Source: Nitrobium sp046350935 (GTDB taxonomy: Bacteria; Nitrospirota; Thermodesulfovibrionia; Thermodesulfovibrionales; Dissulfurispiraceae). Taken from it: a DNA stretch of 64,000 nt. Numbering within the stretch: position 1 is the first letter of the stretch; each line of letters begins with the position of its first letter. The translations under genes and the position numbers were made by a program. Below are positions 36,005 through 45,128 of the stretch, piece by piece. The stretch covers positions 1 through 64,000 of the forward strand of contig JAXLZK010000003.1 of NCBI GenBank assembly GCA_046350935.1, read 5' to 3'. Under the pieces are notes generated by a model. That model made no database searches. It saw only the letters and a program-made list of their open reading frames with translations, and had not been told where the DNA came from.

Positions 36005-36293
36005 GAATGCCTCCGTGGGTGCGCGCCTGCTCGACATACTCCAGGAGCATGCGGTGCTCTTTGTAGGCAGCCCGGTCGTCTGCATCCGGGGAACAACAGG
36101 GAGCGACAAGAAGGCAAAGTCCCCCTTGACTCCATTGTAGGGCAAGAGGGGAAGGCTGTCAAGAAATTGTGACGTTTTCTTCCGACACCGGCGCGTGTCC
36201 TTTGCATCGGGGAGAGGGTATAATTGTAGAGACGCCCGCAGCAGGTGAGGGGATCCGCGCACAGGCTGCCCGCGTTTTCATCGGAGAGCGGCC
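36005..36293. other. Divergent intergenic region
   Basis: Holds the consensus - strand promoter (36134-36162), leaving a leader of about 120 nt before the isomerase gene, and a + strand TATAAT at 36219-36224 without a clear -35 that may serve the lipocalin-like operon. No gene seen. Confidence 0.6.
36134..36162 (-). promoter_or_regulatory. Consensus promoter of the isomerase/polyamine operon
   Basis: On the - strand: perfect TTGACA, 17 nt, then TACAAT. It should drive the isomerase gene and probably the decarboxylase, deoxyhypusine-synthase-like and agmatinase genes. Confidence 0.85.
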
Positions 36294-37361
36294 ATGACAA
36301 AGACCATGACGAAAAAAAGCATCGTCTTTCTTCTGTTCCTTTTTCTGCTCCCCGGGTCTGCGCATCCGGCTGGGGAGTACCGGGACGTCGGCCCCGATCA
36401 GAGGGTAAAGCTTCCCGGAAGCCTGTTTTATAGAGGGGAGTACAGAGTCCAATGGTGGTATTGTACCGGTCATCTTTACGATGGGGGGGGAAGGGAGTTC
36501 GGATATGAGCTCACCTTCTTTGCCTTCGGTGTCCAGAGGCGGCACTATGCTTCGGAATTCGGTATGCGCTCCCTTTTCGTCTCCCATTTCGCCCTCACCG
36601 ACGTGGCGGGGAAGCGCTACTATTTCACCGACAAAGCCGACCGGGGGGCCTTCGGGTTTGCGGGGGCGCTGGAGGACAGGCTGAAGGTCTGGATAGGGAA
36701 AAACTTCCTTGAAGGGACGGAAAGGGAAATGCGTCTTTCCGCTGCGGACGGGGATATGTCGCTGGACCTCACCCTCGTTCCCGAAAAGAGCGCTGTCCTG
36801 CATGGCAGGGGAGGATACTCCCGAAAGGCGGAAGAATCGCCCCTGATAGCCTCCCTCTACTTCTCCTTCACGCGTATGCGTACGGAGGGCGCGCTGCGGA
36901 TCGGCGGCGCCACTTTCCGGGTGAAGGGTTCGAGCTGGTTCGACAGGGAGATTTCCTCCCGCGGGTTGGGGAAGAACAATGCGGGTTGGGACTGGTTTGC
37001 GCTGCAGCTTGACGATTCCCGTGAAGTGATGGTGTATCTCATCCGGAACAAGGACGGTTCCCTGGACGGCTGTTCGTCAGGCACCGTCGTCTACCCGGAC
37101 GGAAAATACCGCCGCCTCTCGATGCAGGATTTCAGCATCGCGGTGCTGAAGCGGTATGCCTCGAAAAAGACGGGAGTGAGGTACCCCGCGCAATGGAGGG
37201 TATCGATCCCCTCGGAAAACCTCCTCCTCACCGTCACTCCTCTGGTGGAGGACCAGGAGTTCCTTGGAGAGCACTCGACGGGAAACCACTATTGGGAGGG
37301 AGCGGCCGCGGTGGAAGGGACGGCTGCGGGGAGGGCGTATGTGGAGCTCACGGGATATTAG
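36294..37361 (+). CDS. Secreted lipocalin-like (AttH/CrtC-type) protein
   Basis: A 355-residue protein with ribosome site GGAGAG and a signal peptide of about 26 residues. Two lipocalin-like beta-barrel halves are seen: QWWYCTGHLYD and FGYELTFFAFG in the first, GWDWFALQLDD and SGNHYWEGAA-like in the second. AttH and carotenoid-hydratase-like proteins share this fold. Next to it are an ABC ATPase and a large FtsX permease, as in attEFGH-type operons, so it probably binds a lipid or fatty substrate handled by that transporter. Confidence 0.82.
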   Translation: MTKTMTKKSIVFLLFLFLLPGSAHPAGEYRDVGPDQRVKLPGSLFYRGEYRVQWWYCTGHLYDGGGREFGYELTFFAFGVQRRHYASEFGMRSLFVSHFALTDVAGKRYYFTDKADRGAFGFAGALEDRLKVWIGKNFLEGTEREMRLSAADGDMSLDLTLVPEKSAVLHGRGGYSRKAEESPLIASLYFSFTRMRTEGALRIGGATFRVKGSSWFDREISSRGLGKNNAGWDWFALQLDDSREVMVYLIRNKDGSLDGCSSGTVVYPDGKYRRLSMQDFSIAVLKRYASKKTGVRYPAQWRVSIPSENLLLTVTPLVEDQEFLGEHSTGNHYWEGAAAVEGTAAGRAYVELTGY

Positions 37362-37454
37362 GGTGCGGTTGCACTTTCGGAGCTCCCGCGGCGGCAGCTT
37401 CGTCTGCGGCCGGCTGCAGAGTCACCGGACCATCGCTCCCCCTCACGGGCTGCC

Positions 37455-38096
37455 ATGATCCGTCTCGAGGGGGTGGAAAAGTCCTACGGCGCTGCAAAGG
37501 TGCTGAACGGTGTCACCTTCGAGGTGCAGAGCGGGGAGTTCGTCGCTGTCATGGGAAGCTCCGGGTCCGGGAAATCGACCTTGCTCAACCTGATCGGGGG
37601 GATGGACAGGCCGGAAAAAGGGAGAATATGGGTCGGGGGCGACGACATCGTCTCCTACTCAGATGAGCGGCTCACTCTCTATCGCAGGAGGAGGATCGGA
37701 TTCATTTTCCAGTTTTTTAACCTCCTCCCCGCGATAACGGTCTGCGAGAACATTCAGCTGCCGCTGCTCCTGAACGGCAGAGAGGACCGGAGGAAGGTTC
37801 TCGAGCTGATACGGCGCGTGGGACTGGAAGGCAGGGAGGACGACTACCCCCACCAGCTTTCCGGGGGACAGCAGCAGCGGGTCGCCATTGCCCGCGCCCT
37901 CGTGCACGAGCCTGGGATTATCCTGGCCGATGAGCCCACCGGAAGCCTCGACAGCCGGACGGGCGGGATCATTATGGGTTTACTGAAGCGGTTGGTGGAG
38001 GAAGAGGGGAAAACCGTGGTGCTGGTGACCCACGAGTATCCTGTAGCGCACTACGCCCGTCGCCGGATACGGATACGGGACGGAGTAGTGGGCTGA
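37455..38096 (+). CDS. ABC transporter ATPase, LolD/MacB-like
   Basis: A 213-residue ATPase with Walker A GSSGSGKST (near 36), signature LSGGQQQR (near 138) and Walker B ILADEPTGSLD (near 160). It would power the adjacent FtsX-type permease. No clear ribosome site is visible before the ATG. Its stop codon overlaps the permease start (TGATGA-like arrangement). Confidence 0.93.
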   Translation: MIRLEGVEKSYGAAKVLNGVTFEVQSGEFVAVMGSSGSGKSTLLNLIGGMDRPEKGRIWVGGDDIVSYSDERLTLYRRRRIGFIFQFFNLLPAITVCENIQLPLLLNGREDRRKVLELIRRVGLEGREDDYPHQLSGGQQQRVAIARALVHEPGIILADEPTGSLDSRTGGIIMGLLKRLVEEEGKTVVLVTHEYPVAHYARRRIRIRDGVVG

Positions 38097-40606
38097 TGAG
38101 CCTGCTGAAGCTGATACGCCTCCTGGTGCTGCGCACGATTCGGGAGGAGAAGTTCATGACCCTCCTCTCCGTTATCGGGGTCGCGCTCGGCATCGGGCTT
38201 TTCGTCGGCGTGCGCGCTGCGTCGGACCGTGCCGTCTCCGCCTTCGAAGCGGATGTCAAAGGGGTGCACCCGTACGCCCGTTACGAGATAGTGGATATTT
38301 CCGGTATCGACTTCAGGGAGGGGATATACCGGGAGGTGCTCCGTGTCGAGGAGGACATCCTCCCGGTGCTGAAGACGAGCGGATATGCCCCCCGCCTCGG
38401 GGAATCCCTTGACATCAACGGCATCGATGCGGTGAGGGCGCTCCGCTTCCTCGGATTGTCTTCCGGAGGAGGGTACGAGAGCGGAGGCCTTTTCACGGAT
38501 CTGAACGGAGTCCTGATAACGAAGGCGCTCGCGGATTCTCACCGCCTGCGGCCCGGGGAAACGCTCCGGGTCCTGGTATACGACGGGGAGTACCTTCTCA
38601 AGGTGGTCGGCGTCCTGGCCCTGAAGAGCCTCACCCCCGCCATGGTCATCATGGACATCGGCAATTACCAGGAGTACTTTCATCAGACAGGCTTCCTCTC
38701 GCGGATCGATGTCGCGGCGGACGAAACGACCGCCGAAAAAATACGAACGATGCTTCCTTCCCACCTCGCCCTCGTCGGGAAGGAGGAGCTCATCAGGGAC
38801 CAGGAAGCGCTGGTCGGCTCCTTCCGGTATAATCTGCAGTTCGTCAGCCTCATCGCCATCCTGGTGGGCATGTTCCTGCTCTACAACACGGTCTTCATAT
38901 CGGTCGTCAAAAGAAGAACGGAGATAGGGATCCTGCGGGGTCTGGGCATGGGCAAAGGGACGGTGGTAGCGCTTTTTACCGCGCAGGGTCTGCTCCTCGG
39001 GGGCGTCGGCTCTGCAGCGGGCGTCCTCCTTGGGCAGTGCGCGGCCTACTTTTCAGTCCTCGCGGTGGAGCAGACCCTGTCGAGTATGTACCGCACCGTC
39101 TCTTTCGTCGACTCTTCGCTTGCCGGGAGGGACGTCCTGAGTGCCCTGGCGATCGGGCTGGGCGTCTCCCTCATCGCCTCGGTCGTCCCCGCCTGCGAGT
39201 CGTCGAGAATAAGGCCCCACGAGAGTGCGCGGGAGGGGACTTTTGAGGGACGGTACAGGAAGTACCGGGGAACCCTCGCCCTGGGGGGCCTCGCCTGCAT
39301 TTTTTCCGGGGGGATCCTTTCGTGGGCCGATTATCGCTTCCTCCCCTTCGAGTTTCCCTTTCTGGCCTATGCGGGCATCCTCTTCCTCATCGTCGGGTTT
39401 ACCCTCGTATCCCCCTCCTTCCTCGCCCTTGCCCTCCGGTGGATGCGGGGTCCTGCGAAGAGAGTGTTCAGGGCGACCGCGGGAATCGCCCTTGGCGACA
39501 TGCGGGGGAATGTCTATCGTTTTTCCATCGCGTTGATGAGCGTCGCGATCAGCAGCGCCCTTATTATCGCCCTGCTGCTGCTCATCTTCTCATTCAGGAG
39601 CTCCCTGAAGGAGTGGATCAATAGGAACATATCCGCCGACCTCTATATCAAGCCTGCCTCCTGCGCCTCGAATTTCTGTTTCTATCCCCTCTCGGACGAG
39701 GCGGTGTCGCTGATCGCGTCCCTGCCGGGGGTGCGGGGAGTGGACAGGTTCAGGACGCTGAACCTCGACCTTTTCGGGAGGAAGGTGGTGGCGGGCTTCG
39801 CGGATGTCGGGCTGCAAAGGAGGCTCTCCCCGGAGCGGAAAGAGAGCAGGGAGCTTGAGGAGAAACAGGCGGTCTCGATCTCCCGCTACCTGAGCATCCG
39901 GTATGGGCTGAAGAGGGGGGATACCCTCGAAATCCCGACGCCAAAAGGGAAGAAGCGCTTCCTCATCAGCGACACCTTTTCGAGCTACTCCACCACCTCG
40001 GGGTTCATCTTCCTGGACAGGAGATGGCTGAGGGAGTATTGGGGGCTGGACGACGCCACGCAGATCAGCGTCTATCTGCATGCCGGGGCCGACACCGCAC
40101 GGTTCGCCCGCATGCTGCGGGAAAGGACGGCGGGGCGCTTCTCCCTCGAAATCCTGAACAACGACGACCTGCGGGAGAAGGTGCTCGCCATTTTCAATAA
40201 GAGCTTCGCCATTACGTACGCCATCGAGCTCATATCCATCGTGGTCTCTCTGATCGGAGTGGTCAATGCCCTCCTCGCCTTCGTCATCGAAAGGCGGAGA
40301 GAGATCAGCATCATCCGCTACCTGGGCGGAGACTGGAATCAGATACGGCAGACCCTGATCCTCTCGGCGGGCATTATCGGGATGACCGGAATCCTTTTTG
40401 GAGGGCTCATGGGGCCGCTCATGAGCCTGATTTTCATCCACGTGGTCAATAAAATCTCCTTCGGGTGGGAGATCAGCTTCAGCGTTCCTTTTCTTTACCT
40501 GGCCGCCGTCATCTCGCTCCTTCTCGTGACCACCCTGCTTGCCGGGCTTCTTCCCGCACAGGTGGCGAGGAAGATCGACCCGAAGCGGTTCATAAGCTAC
40601 GAATAA
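38096..40606 (+). CDS. ABC transporter permease with two FtsX domains
   Basis: An 836-residue permease. Helix 1 near residue 20, a large extracytoplasmic domain (about 45-245), three helices (FtsX domain 1, about 250-380), then helices near 395-440, a second extracytoplasmic domain and a second FtsX domain (about 710-830). This fused arrangement corresponds to two permeases in one chain, as in AttFG-like systems that extract or move lipids or lipoproteins rather than import solutes. Coupled to the ATPase by start/stop overlap. Confidence 0.9.
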   Translation: MSLLKLIRLLVLRTIREEKFMTLLSVIGVALGIGLFVGVRAASDRAVSAFEADVKGVHPYARYEIVDISGIDFREGIYREVLRVEEDILPVLKTSGYAPRLGESLDINGIDAVRALRFLGLSSGGGYESGGLFTDLNGVLITKALADSHRLRPGETLRVLVYDGEYLLKVVGVLALKSLTPAMVIMDIGNYQEYFHQTGFLSRIDVAADETTAEKIRTMLPSHLALVGKEELIRDQEALVGSFRYNLQFVSLIAILVGMFLLYNTVFISVVKRRTEIGILRGLGMGKGTVVALFTAQGLLLGGVGSAAGVLLGQCAAYFSVLAVEQTLSSMYRTVSFVDSSLAGRDVLSALAIGLGVSLIASVVPACESSRIRPHESAREGTFEGRYRKYRGTLALGGLACIFSGGILSWADYRFLPFEFPFLAYAGILFLIVGFTLVSPSFLALALRWMRGPAKRVFRATAGIALGDMRGNVYRFSIALMSVAISSALIIALLLLIFSFRSSLKEWINRNISADLYIKPASCASNFCFYPLSDEAVSLIASLPGVRGVDRFRTLNLDLFGRKVVAGFADVGLQRRLSPERKESRELEEKQAVSISRYLSIRYGLKRGDTLEIPTPKGKKRFLISDTFSSYSTTSGFIFLDRRWLREYWGLDDATQISVYLHAGADTARFARMLRERTAGRFSLEILNNDDLREKVLAIFNKSFAITYAIELISIVVSLIGVVNALLAFVIERRREISIIRYLGGDWNQIRQTLILSAGIIGMTGILFGGLMGPLMSLIFIHVVNKISFGWEISFSVPFLYLAAVISLLLVTTLLAGLLPAQVARKIDPKRFISYE

Positions 40607-40641
40607 AGACAGGGGAAAGGCAGAGTAAGGCAGGCGGCTGA

Positions 40642-40782
40642 CAGGGTACTGAAAAACTCTCGAAAGGTCATTGCGAGGAGCTTTTTTGCGACGAAACACT
40701 CTCGAAGAGAGTGAATTCTCCAAAGAGGAGAGTGCTTCGCTCCGCTCGCAATGACGGAAAAATGACTTTTTCAGCATCCTGC
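40642..40782. repeat. MITE-like palindromic element
   Basis: Left end 40642-40678 and right end 40744-40782 are imperfect inverted copies sharing CTGAAAAA and GTCATTGCGAG. The interior has a perfect 7-bp hairpin (CACTCTC/GAGAGTG). It lies between two genes and carries no ORF. The TCATTGCGAG ends resemble repeats dispersed in many bacterial genomes. Confidence 0.65.
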
Positions 40783-40953
40783 CAAACAACAGCTCCTTGC
40801 CTGTTTCTTTCCTGTTCCGCTTCTCTCTGTTTCATTCTGCTTTATCTCTGTCTTTCCCTTTTTTTTCCTGATATAGTTTAAGTAGAAGATCAAGGGAAGA
40901 GAAGGCCTGTCCCCGTCATTAGAATCCCTCAATTACCCTCAAGGAGGTGCATC

Positions 40954-41574
40954 GTGAACGGTATAATCAGGGTATTCACCTTCATGCTGCTTGTCGCGTT
41001 CGCAGCGGGCCTGTCCGGCTGCGCGAGCATTCCGGAGGAGCACAAGGGGGCCGCCACCGGTGCGGGAGTGGGAGCGGCTACCGGTGCTGCTGCCGGGGCC
41101 CTGCTGGGCGGCAAGGGCGCCAAGACAGAAACCGCCATTATCGGCGGGCTGGTGGGCGCCCTCGTGGGCGGGGCGATAGGGCATTACACGTACGATCAGA
41201 GGAGAACGAGGCAGGAGACTGCGCAGAAGTACAACTACCAGCCTTCCCTCGGGACCCAGGTGAGAATCGAGGACGCCACCGCCGTGCCGGGAAGCGTGCG
41301 TCCGGGCGGCACGGTCTCACTCAAGGCGACCTATGCGGTGCTCACCCCCAGTTCTGATTCGACGGTGACAGTCACCGAGACGCGGGAGATCCGCAAAGGA
41401 GGGGAGCTGATCGGCAGGCCTGAGTCGAGCGTCGCCCGCTCAGGGGGGACCTATACCTCCTCGGTGCCCCTGATTCTGCCCTCCACTGCAAGGGCCGGAA
41501 CCTATACGGTGACGACGACTGTCCAGAGCGGGACGATAAAGGATGCGCGGGAGACGAGCTTTACGGTGCGGTAG
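40954..41574 (+). CDS. Glycine-zipper outer-membrane lipoprotein
   Basis: A 206-residue protein starting at GTG 40954 with the strong site AAGGAGGTG. The signal ends LSGC, a lipobox. Residues about 35-85 are a Gly/Ala zipper (GAATGAGVGAATGAAAG) that can span or associate with membranes, followed by a beta domain with Thr/Val strands. Similar SlyB/OmpA-like lipoproteins stabilise the envelope. No precise function can be given. Confidence 0.82.
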   Translation: MNGIIRVFTFMLLVAFAAGLSGCASIPEEHKGAATGAGVGAATGAAAGALLGGKGAKTETAIIGGLVGALVGGAIGHYTYDQRRTRQETAQKYNYQPSLGTQVRIEDATAVPGSVRPGGTVSLKATYAVLTPSSDSTVTVTETREIRKGGELIGRPESSVARSGGTYTSSVPLILPSTARAGTYTVTTTVQSGTIKDARETSFTVR

Positions 41575-41670
41575 GCGGGATGCCGGCGGGAGGGGAGAGG
41601 CTGCCTCGCAGGTCTCTCCTCTCTGACCTCCTGTACGCTCTCGCTGCTTTACCGGGTTCTCGCTATTTCC

Positions 41671-42201
41671 TTATTTTCTAACCAGGGCCACCGTGCTTGC
41701 CTGGGGGCCCTTCTCCCCCCTTTCCTCGGCAAAGCGCACTTCTGCGCCGACGCACAGGTGCCTGAAGTCGTCGTTGAGAACGCTGTTTTCGTGAAAGTAC
41801 ACTTCGCCGCCGTCGGGGGTCGTTAGAAAGCCGTAGCCGTCTTCTGGGAAGAGTGCGCTCACCCGGGCATGGGGCGCTTCGACGCGGCGCTTGATATCGC
41901 CGCGCTGCTGCCGGGAGTAGTCTTCCAGTTTACGCCGCGCCGCGTCGAAGGCGTCGCGCATCGCTGCGGTGAGGTCCTTGTTCGGTTCGCGCTCCACCAT
42001 CAGTACGGCTCCGGGTACATGCATGTCGACGCGGATATTGTAAAGGATTCCATCGCGTTTGTGGCGGTGGGGAGCTTCCACCACGACCCTGCAGTGGATG
42101 ATACGCTGATAGACGCCGTCCAGCTTCGCGGCTCTCCTGGTGATTTCCTCTTTCAACCAGTCGTCGAGCTCGACGGTCCGTGCGGTTATCTGCAGTTCCA
42201 T
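41671..42201 (-). CDS. Ribosome hibernation factor fused to a cold-shock domain
   Basis: A 176-residue protein. Residues 1-100 are an HPF/YfiA (S30AE) domain (MELQITART, then HCRVVVEAPH); residues about 107-175 are a cold-shock domain with RNA-binding pattern GYGFL and VYFHENSVL. The first part docks on the 30S A/P sites; the second binds single-stranded RNA. Start 42201 has ribosome site AGGAGGT and a consensus promoter upstream. It probably protects ribosomes during stress. Confidence 0.9.
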   Translation of the reverse strand: MELQITARTVELDDWLKEEITRRAAKLDGVYQRIIHCRVVVEAPHRHKRDGILYNIRVDMHVPGAVLMVEREPNKDLTAAMRDAFDAARRKLEDYSRQQRGDIKRRVEAPHARVSALFPEDGYGFLTTPDGGEVYFHENSVLNDDFRHLCVGAEVRFAEERGEKGPQASTVALVRK

Positions 42202-42220
42202 ACGATCACCTCCTACCCCC

Positions 42221-42249
42221 AGTCTATCAACCGGCAAAACTGTTGTCAA
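42221..42249 (-). promoter_or_regulatory. Promoter of the hibernation-factor gene
   Basis: On the - strand: perfect TTGACA, 17 nt, TAGACT. The transcript would begin about 13 nt before the ATG, just long enough to hold the ribosome site. Confidence 0.8.
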
Positions 42250-42368
42250 TTTGCTCCGCGGACACCGGTCCCCACGCAGAGAGGGGGGGACGACGGTCAT
42301 CCATCGGCACGAGCCGGCACCTGCGGGAAAGAGGATTTTATCTCAGTACCCTAGGGTATGTATGCACC

Positions 42369-44644
42369 CTAATGCTGTTTCTGCAGCTGCTCAGCATCCC
42401 GGGAGGTCTCCGGGGCTGTTTCCTCCCTTTTCTCTGCTTTTTCCTCCCGCCGCTCCCCGGCCTCCCGGCGGTCCTCTTCCTGAGCTTGCTGACCCTGACT
42501 GCTCCCGGGGCTCTCCTGCTCTTTTTCCTTCCGCTCCTCTACCCTCTCCCCGCCGGGCTCCCCATTGCGCCTCACTTCCCCTTGCGGCTCCCTCACGGCT
42601 TCGCTCGGCATGCCTGACTGCGCCTCTTTCGGGCTCTCCTGAGGGGTTTCCGCCCTGTCTTCCTGTCCGCCGCCGGTGNNNNNNNNNNNNNNNNNNNNNN
42701 NNNNNNNNNNNNNNNNNNNNNNNNNNNNNNNNNNNNNNNNNNNNNNNNNNNNNNNNNNNNNNNNNNNNNNNNNNNNNNCTCTTTCGGGCTCTCCTGAGGG
42801 GTTTCCGCCCTGTCTTCCTGTCCGCCGCCGGTGAAAGCTTCAGGAGCGGCCGGCGCAGGGGTGGCCGCAGAGGACGTTTCCTGCTGCGCCTCCTCGCGGG
42901 CAGCCTGTTGGGCGCTCCCCCGTTCCCTTCTCCTCCTGCTCCGCTGCCTGCTTTTCCTTCTGCTCTTCGGCTTTTCCTTCTGCGCATCGGCCGGAGCTTC
43001 CTGCTGCGGGGCTTGCTGCTCAGCCGCCTCTTTTGGCGCCTCTTTCGTCACCTCTTTTAGCGCGTCCTTCGGGGCCTCTTTCGGGCTCTCCTTCCGCGCC
43101 TCCCTCCGGTGTTCCTTCCGGGGGGGCCTCTGCGTCTCTTTGCGCATCTCTTTCGCCGCCTCGCGCTGTGCCTCCTTCGGCCCTTCGACATCGAGGGCGA
43201 ATTGTCCGGGGGGGAGCTTCGTATCGCCCATTACCACGATAGAGATCCCGAAGGCCTTCTCAAGGGAGAGGATGTCGGCCCTCTTCGTGTTGATGAGGTA
43301 GTTGGCGCTGTCCACGGGAAGGCGGCAGGTGAGCCCCTTGACTCCCCCGGCAGAGAGCTTCGAGTGGATCTCCCGCAATGCGGAGACGGCGACCATTTCG
43401 TCGGAGCGGAGAACGCCCGAGCCGCCGCAGACAAGGCACTTCGTGCTCATGGAATCGACATAGGACGGACGCAGCCTTTCCCTGGTCATTTCCACGATGC
43501 CGAAGCGCGATATCCCGGTAATATCGAAGTGGGCCTTGTCGGAGCTCAGCGCCTTTTTCAGGCTGCTCTCCACCTCGCGCCGGTTCTTCGCCGACTCCAT
43601 GTCGATGAAGTCCATGACCACGAGGCCGCCGATGTCGCGCAGCCTCAGCTGCCGCGCTATCTCCTCCACCGCCTCGAGGTTGGTCCGGAGGGCCGTCGCC
43701 TCCACATTCTCTTCCTTGCGGCTCCTTCCCGAATTCACGTCAATAGCGGTGAGGGCCTCTGTTTTATCGAAAACGAGATATCCGTGGGAAGGCAGGGAGA
43801 CCGACCTCTCGTTGAGCCGGGAGATCTGGTCCTCGATGGCGTGCAGAGAGAAAATGGGCTCTTTCCCGCGGTAGTAGGTGATGTTGATTTTGCGCCATGG
43901 GATCGTTTTCCGCAGGAACTCCTTTATTTTGCGGTACGCCGTGTCATCATCCACCAGCACCTCGTCAACGTCGGAGGTCAGATAGTCGCGCACTGTCCTG
44001 ACCGCCATGTCCTGCTCTTTGTAGATGAGGGCGGGAGCAGGGGCCTTCTTCGATTCGGCCTGGATCTTATTCCACAGCTTGGTGAGATATTTCAGATCAT
44101 TGGAAAGCTCCTCCCCCGATATGTCGCTGCAGGTGGTCCGCAGAATGAAGCCCATATCCTTGGGGAGCTTGAGGGAGCTGAAGAGCTCCTTGAGGCGGTC
44201 CCTGTCGTCCCTGTCCTCTATCTTTCGGGAGATGCCGACCCGTTTTTGTCCGGGCATCATGACGATGTACCGGCCCGGGAGGGAGAGATAGGTTGTCAGG
44301 CTTGCGCCCTTCGTGTCCCGTTCGTCCTTCTCGACCTGCACGATGATCTCCTGTCCCTTGACCAGCACGTCCTGCACCCGCGGACGCTTCCCCTCCTTTT
44401 TGTTCTGGAAATACTCGGGGGCTATCTCCCGGATCTGGAGAAACCCCTGTTTTTTCGGTCCAAAATCCACAAAAGCGGCCTGAAGCCCCGGCTCTATCCG
44501 GGCGATGACCCCCTTGTAAATGTTCCCTTTCAGCTGCTCTTTCGATGCAACTTCCACATAAAAGTCGACGAGGGTGTCCCCTTCGACGATTGCGACCCGC
44601 TTCTCTTCAGAATGCAGGGCGTCTATGAGTATCTTCTTTTCCAT
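42369..44644 (-). CDS. rng: Ribonuclease E/G family endoribonuclease (interrupted by assembly gap)
   Basis: N-terminal S1-like domain (about 35-120), catalytic domain with the two Asp motifs AIDVNSG and VVMDFIDM (near 300 and 340), and zinc-link CLVCGGSG near 405. A long C-terminal tail rich in Lys, Glu, Gln, Pro and Arg follows, like the disordered scaffold region of RNase E. A 100-N gap at 42679-42778 shifts the apparent frame, but reading after the gap in the original frame continues EAQSGMPSEAVREPQ to a stop at 42369. The end at 42593 suggested by a literal read is therefore an artefact. It processes rRNA and degrades mRNA. Confidence 0.9.
42624..42833. repeat. Exact 55-bp direct repeat flanking an assembly gap
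   Basis: Bases 42624-42678 and 42779-42833 are identical over 55 bp and abut the gap on both sides. The repeat encodes part of the RNase E/G tail (GGGQEDRAETPQESPKE). It indicates a tandem array that the assembler could not resolve. Confidence 0.9.
42679..42778. other. Assembly gap (100 N)
   Basis: 100 undetermined bases between two identical 55-bp copies inside the RNase E/G gene. The true length should be 2 modulo 3 for the reading frame to stay open. Confidence 0.99.
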
Positions 44645-44939
44645 TACTACGTAACTCCTTTCCGTTCTCGGAATTTTCAGTTCTCTGCGCGTCCCGTTCT
44701 TTATGCAGCAGATACAGCGCTTCGCTCAGAAGAAGCTCGGGATATCTGACTGTCGCCTCGATCGCCTCTGCAAGGGGGTAATCGACGTAGTGTCCGTCGG
44801 GGTAGACGATCCTGATGAACCTCCTTTTCAACAGGAAACAGCGTCTGCCCGCTCCCTTCGCGTCGTGGAGAGGGATGATGACATGCTCCGGATCTTCTTC
44901 AAGATGATAACGCTTTATTAATTCGTTAATCTCTTCCAT
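44607..44939 (-). CDS. Hypothetical protein upstream of RNase E/G
   Basis: A 110-residue protein, Glu/Arg-rich and without signal or membrane segment. Its C-terminus overlaps the RNase E/G start by 38 bp, so the two are cotranscribed. Residues 1-75 look like a small folded domain (HVIIPLHDAKG, RIVYPDGHYVDYPL); the last 30 residues are charged and probably disordered. Not recognised. A role linked to RNA turnover is guessed from position only. Confidence 0.6.
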   Translation of the reverse strand: MEEINELIKRYHLEEDPEHVIIPLHDAKGAGRRCFLLKRRFIRIVYPDGHYVDYPLAEAIEATVRYPELLLSEALYLLHKERDAQRTENSENGKELRSNGKEDTHRRPAF

Positions 44940-45128
44940 TCACTCTATGACCGCCTTCACGCGCATGCAGCGCCGCCTGTCGGCGGGAGGGCGGAAAACC
45001 ATACCCGTGTGTCTTCGGGCGCCGGGAGCATCCGGTGTACAGGAGTGTGCAAGGATATATCTCTATTGTACGGTGTTTTTACCCAGTAATTCAAATGAAT
45101 AGAAGGGACGATGCAAGAGGACGGCGTC

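Noticed and set aside
42624..42833. Repeat-spacer-repeat look that might suggest CRISPR
   Set aside because: Only two copies, 55 bp long, in frame within a coding region, with the spacer being an assembly gap.
42140..43060. + strand Pro/Leu/Ser-rich frame through the RNase E/G gap
   Set aside because: It is antisense to the Lys/Glu-rich RNase tail and includes undetermined bases.
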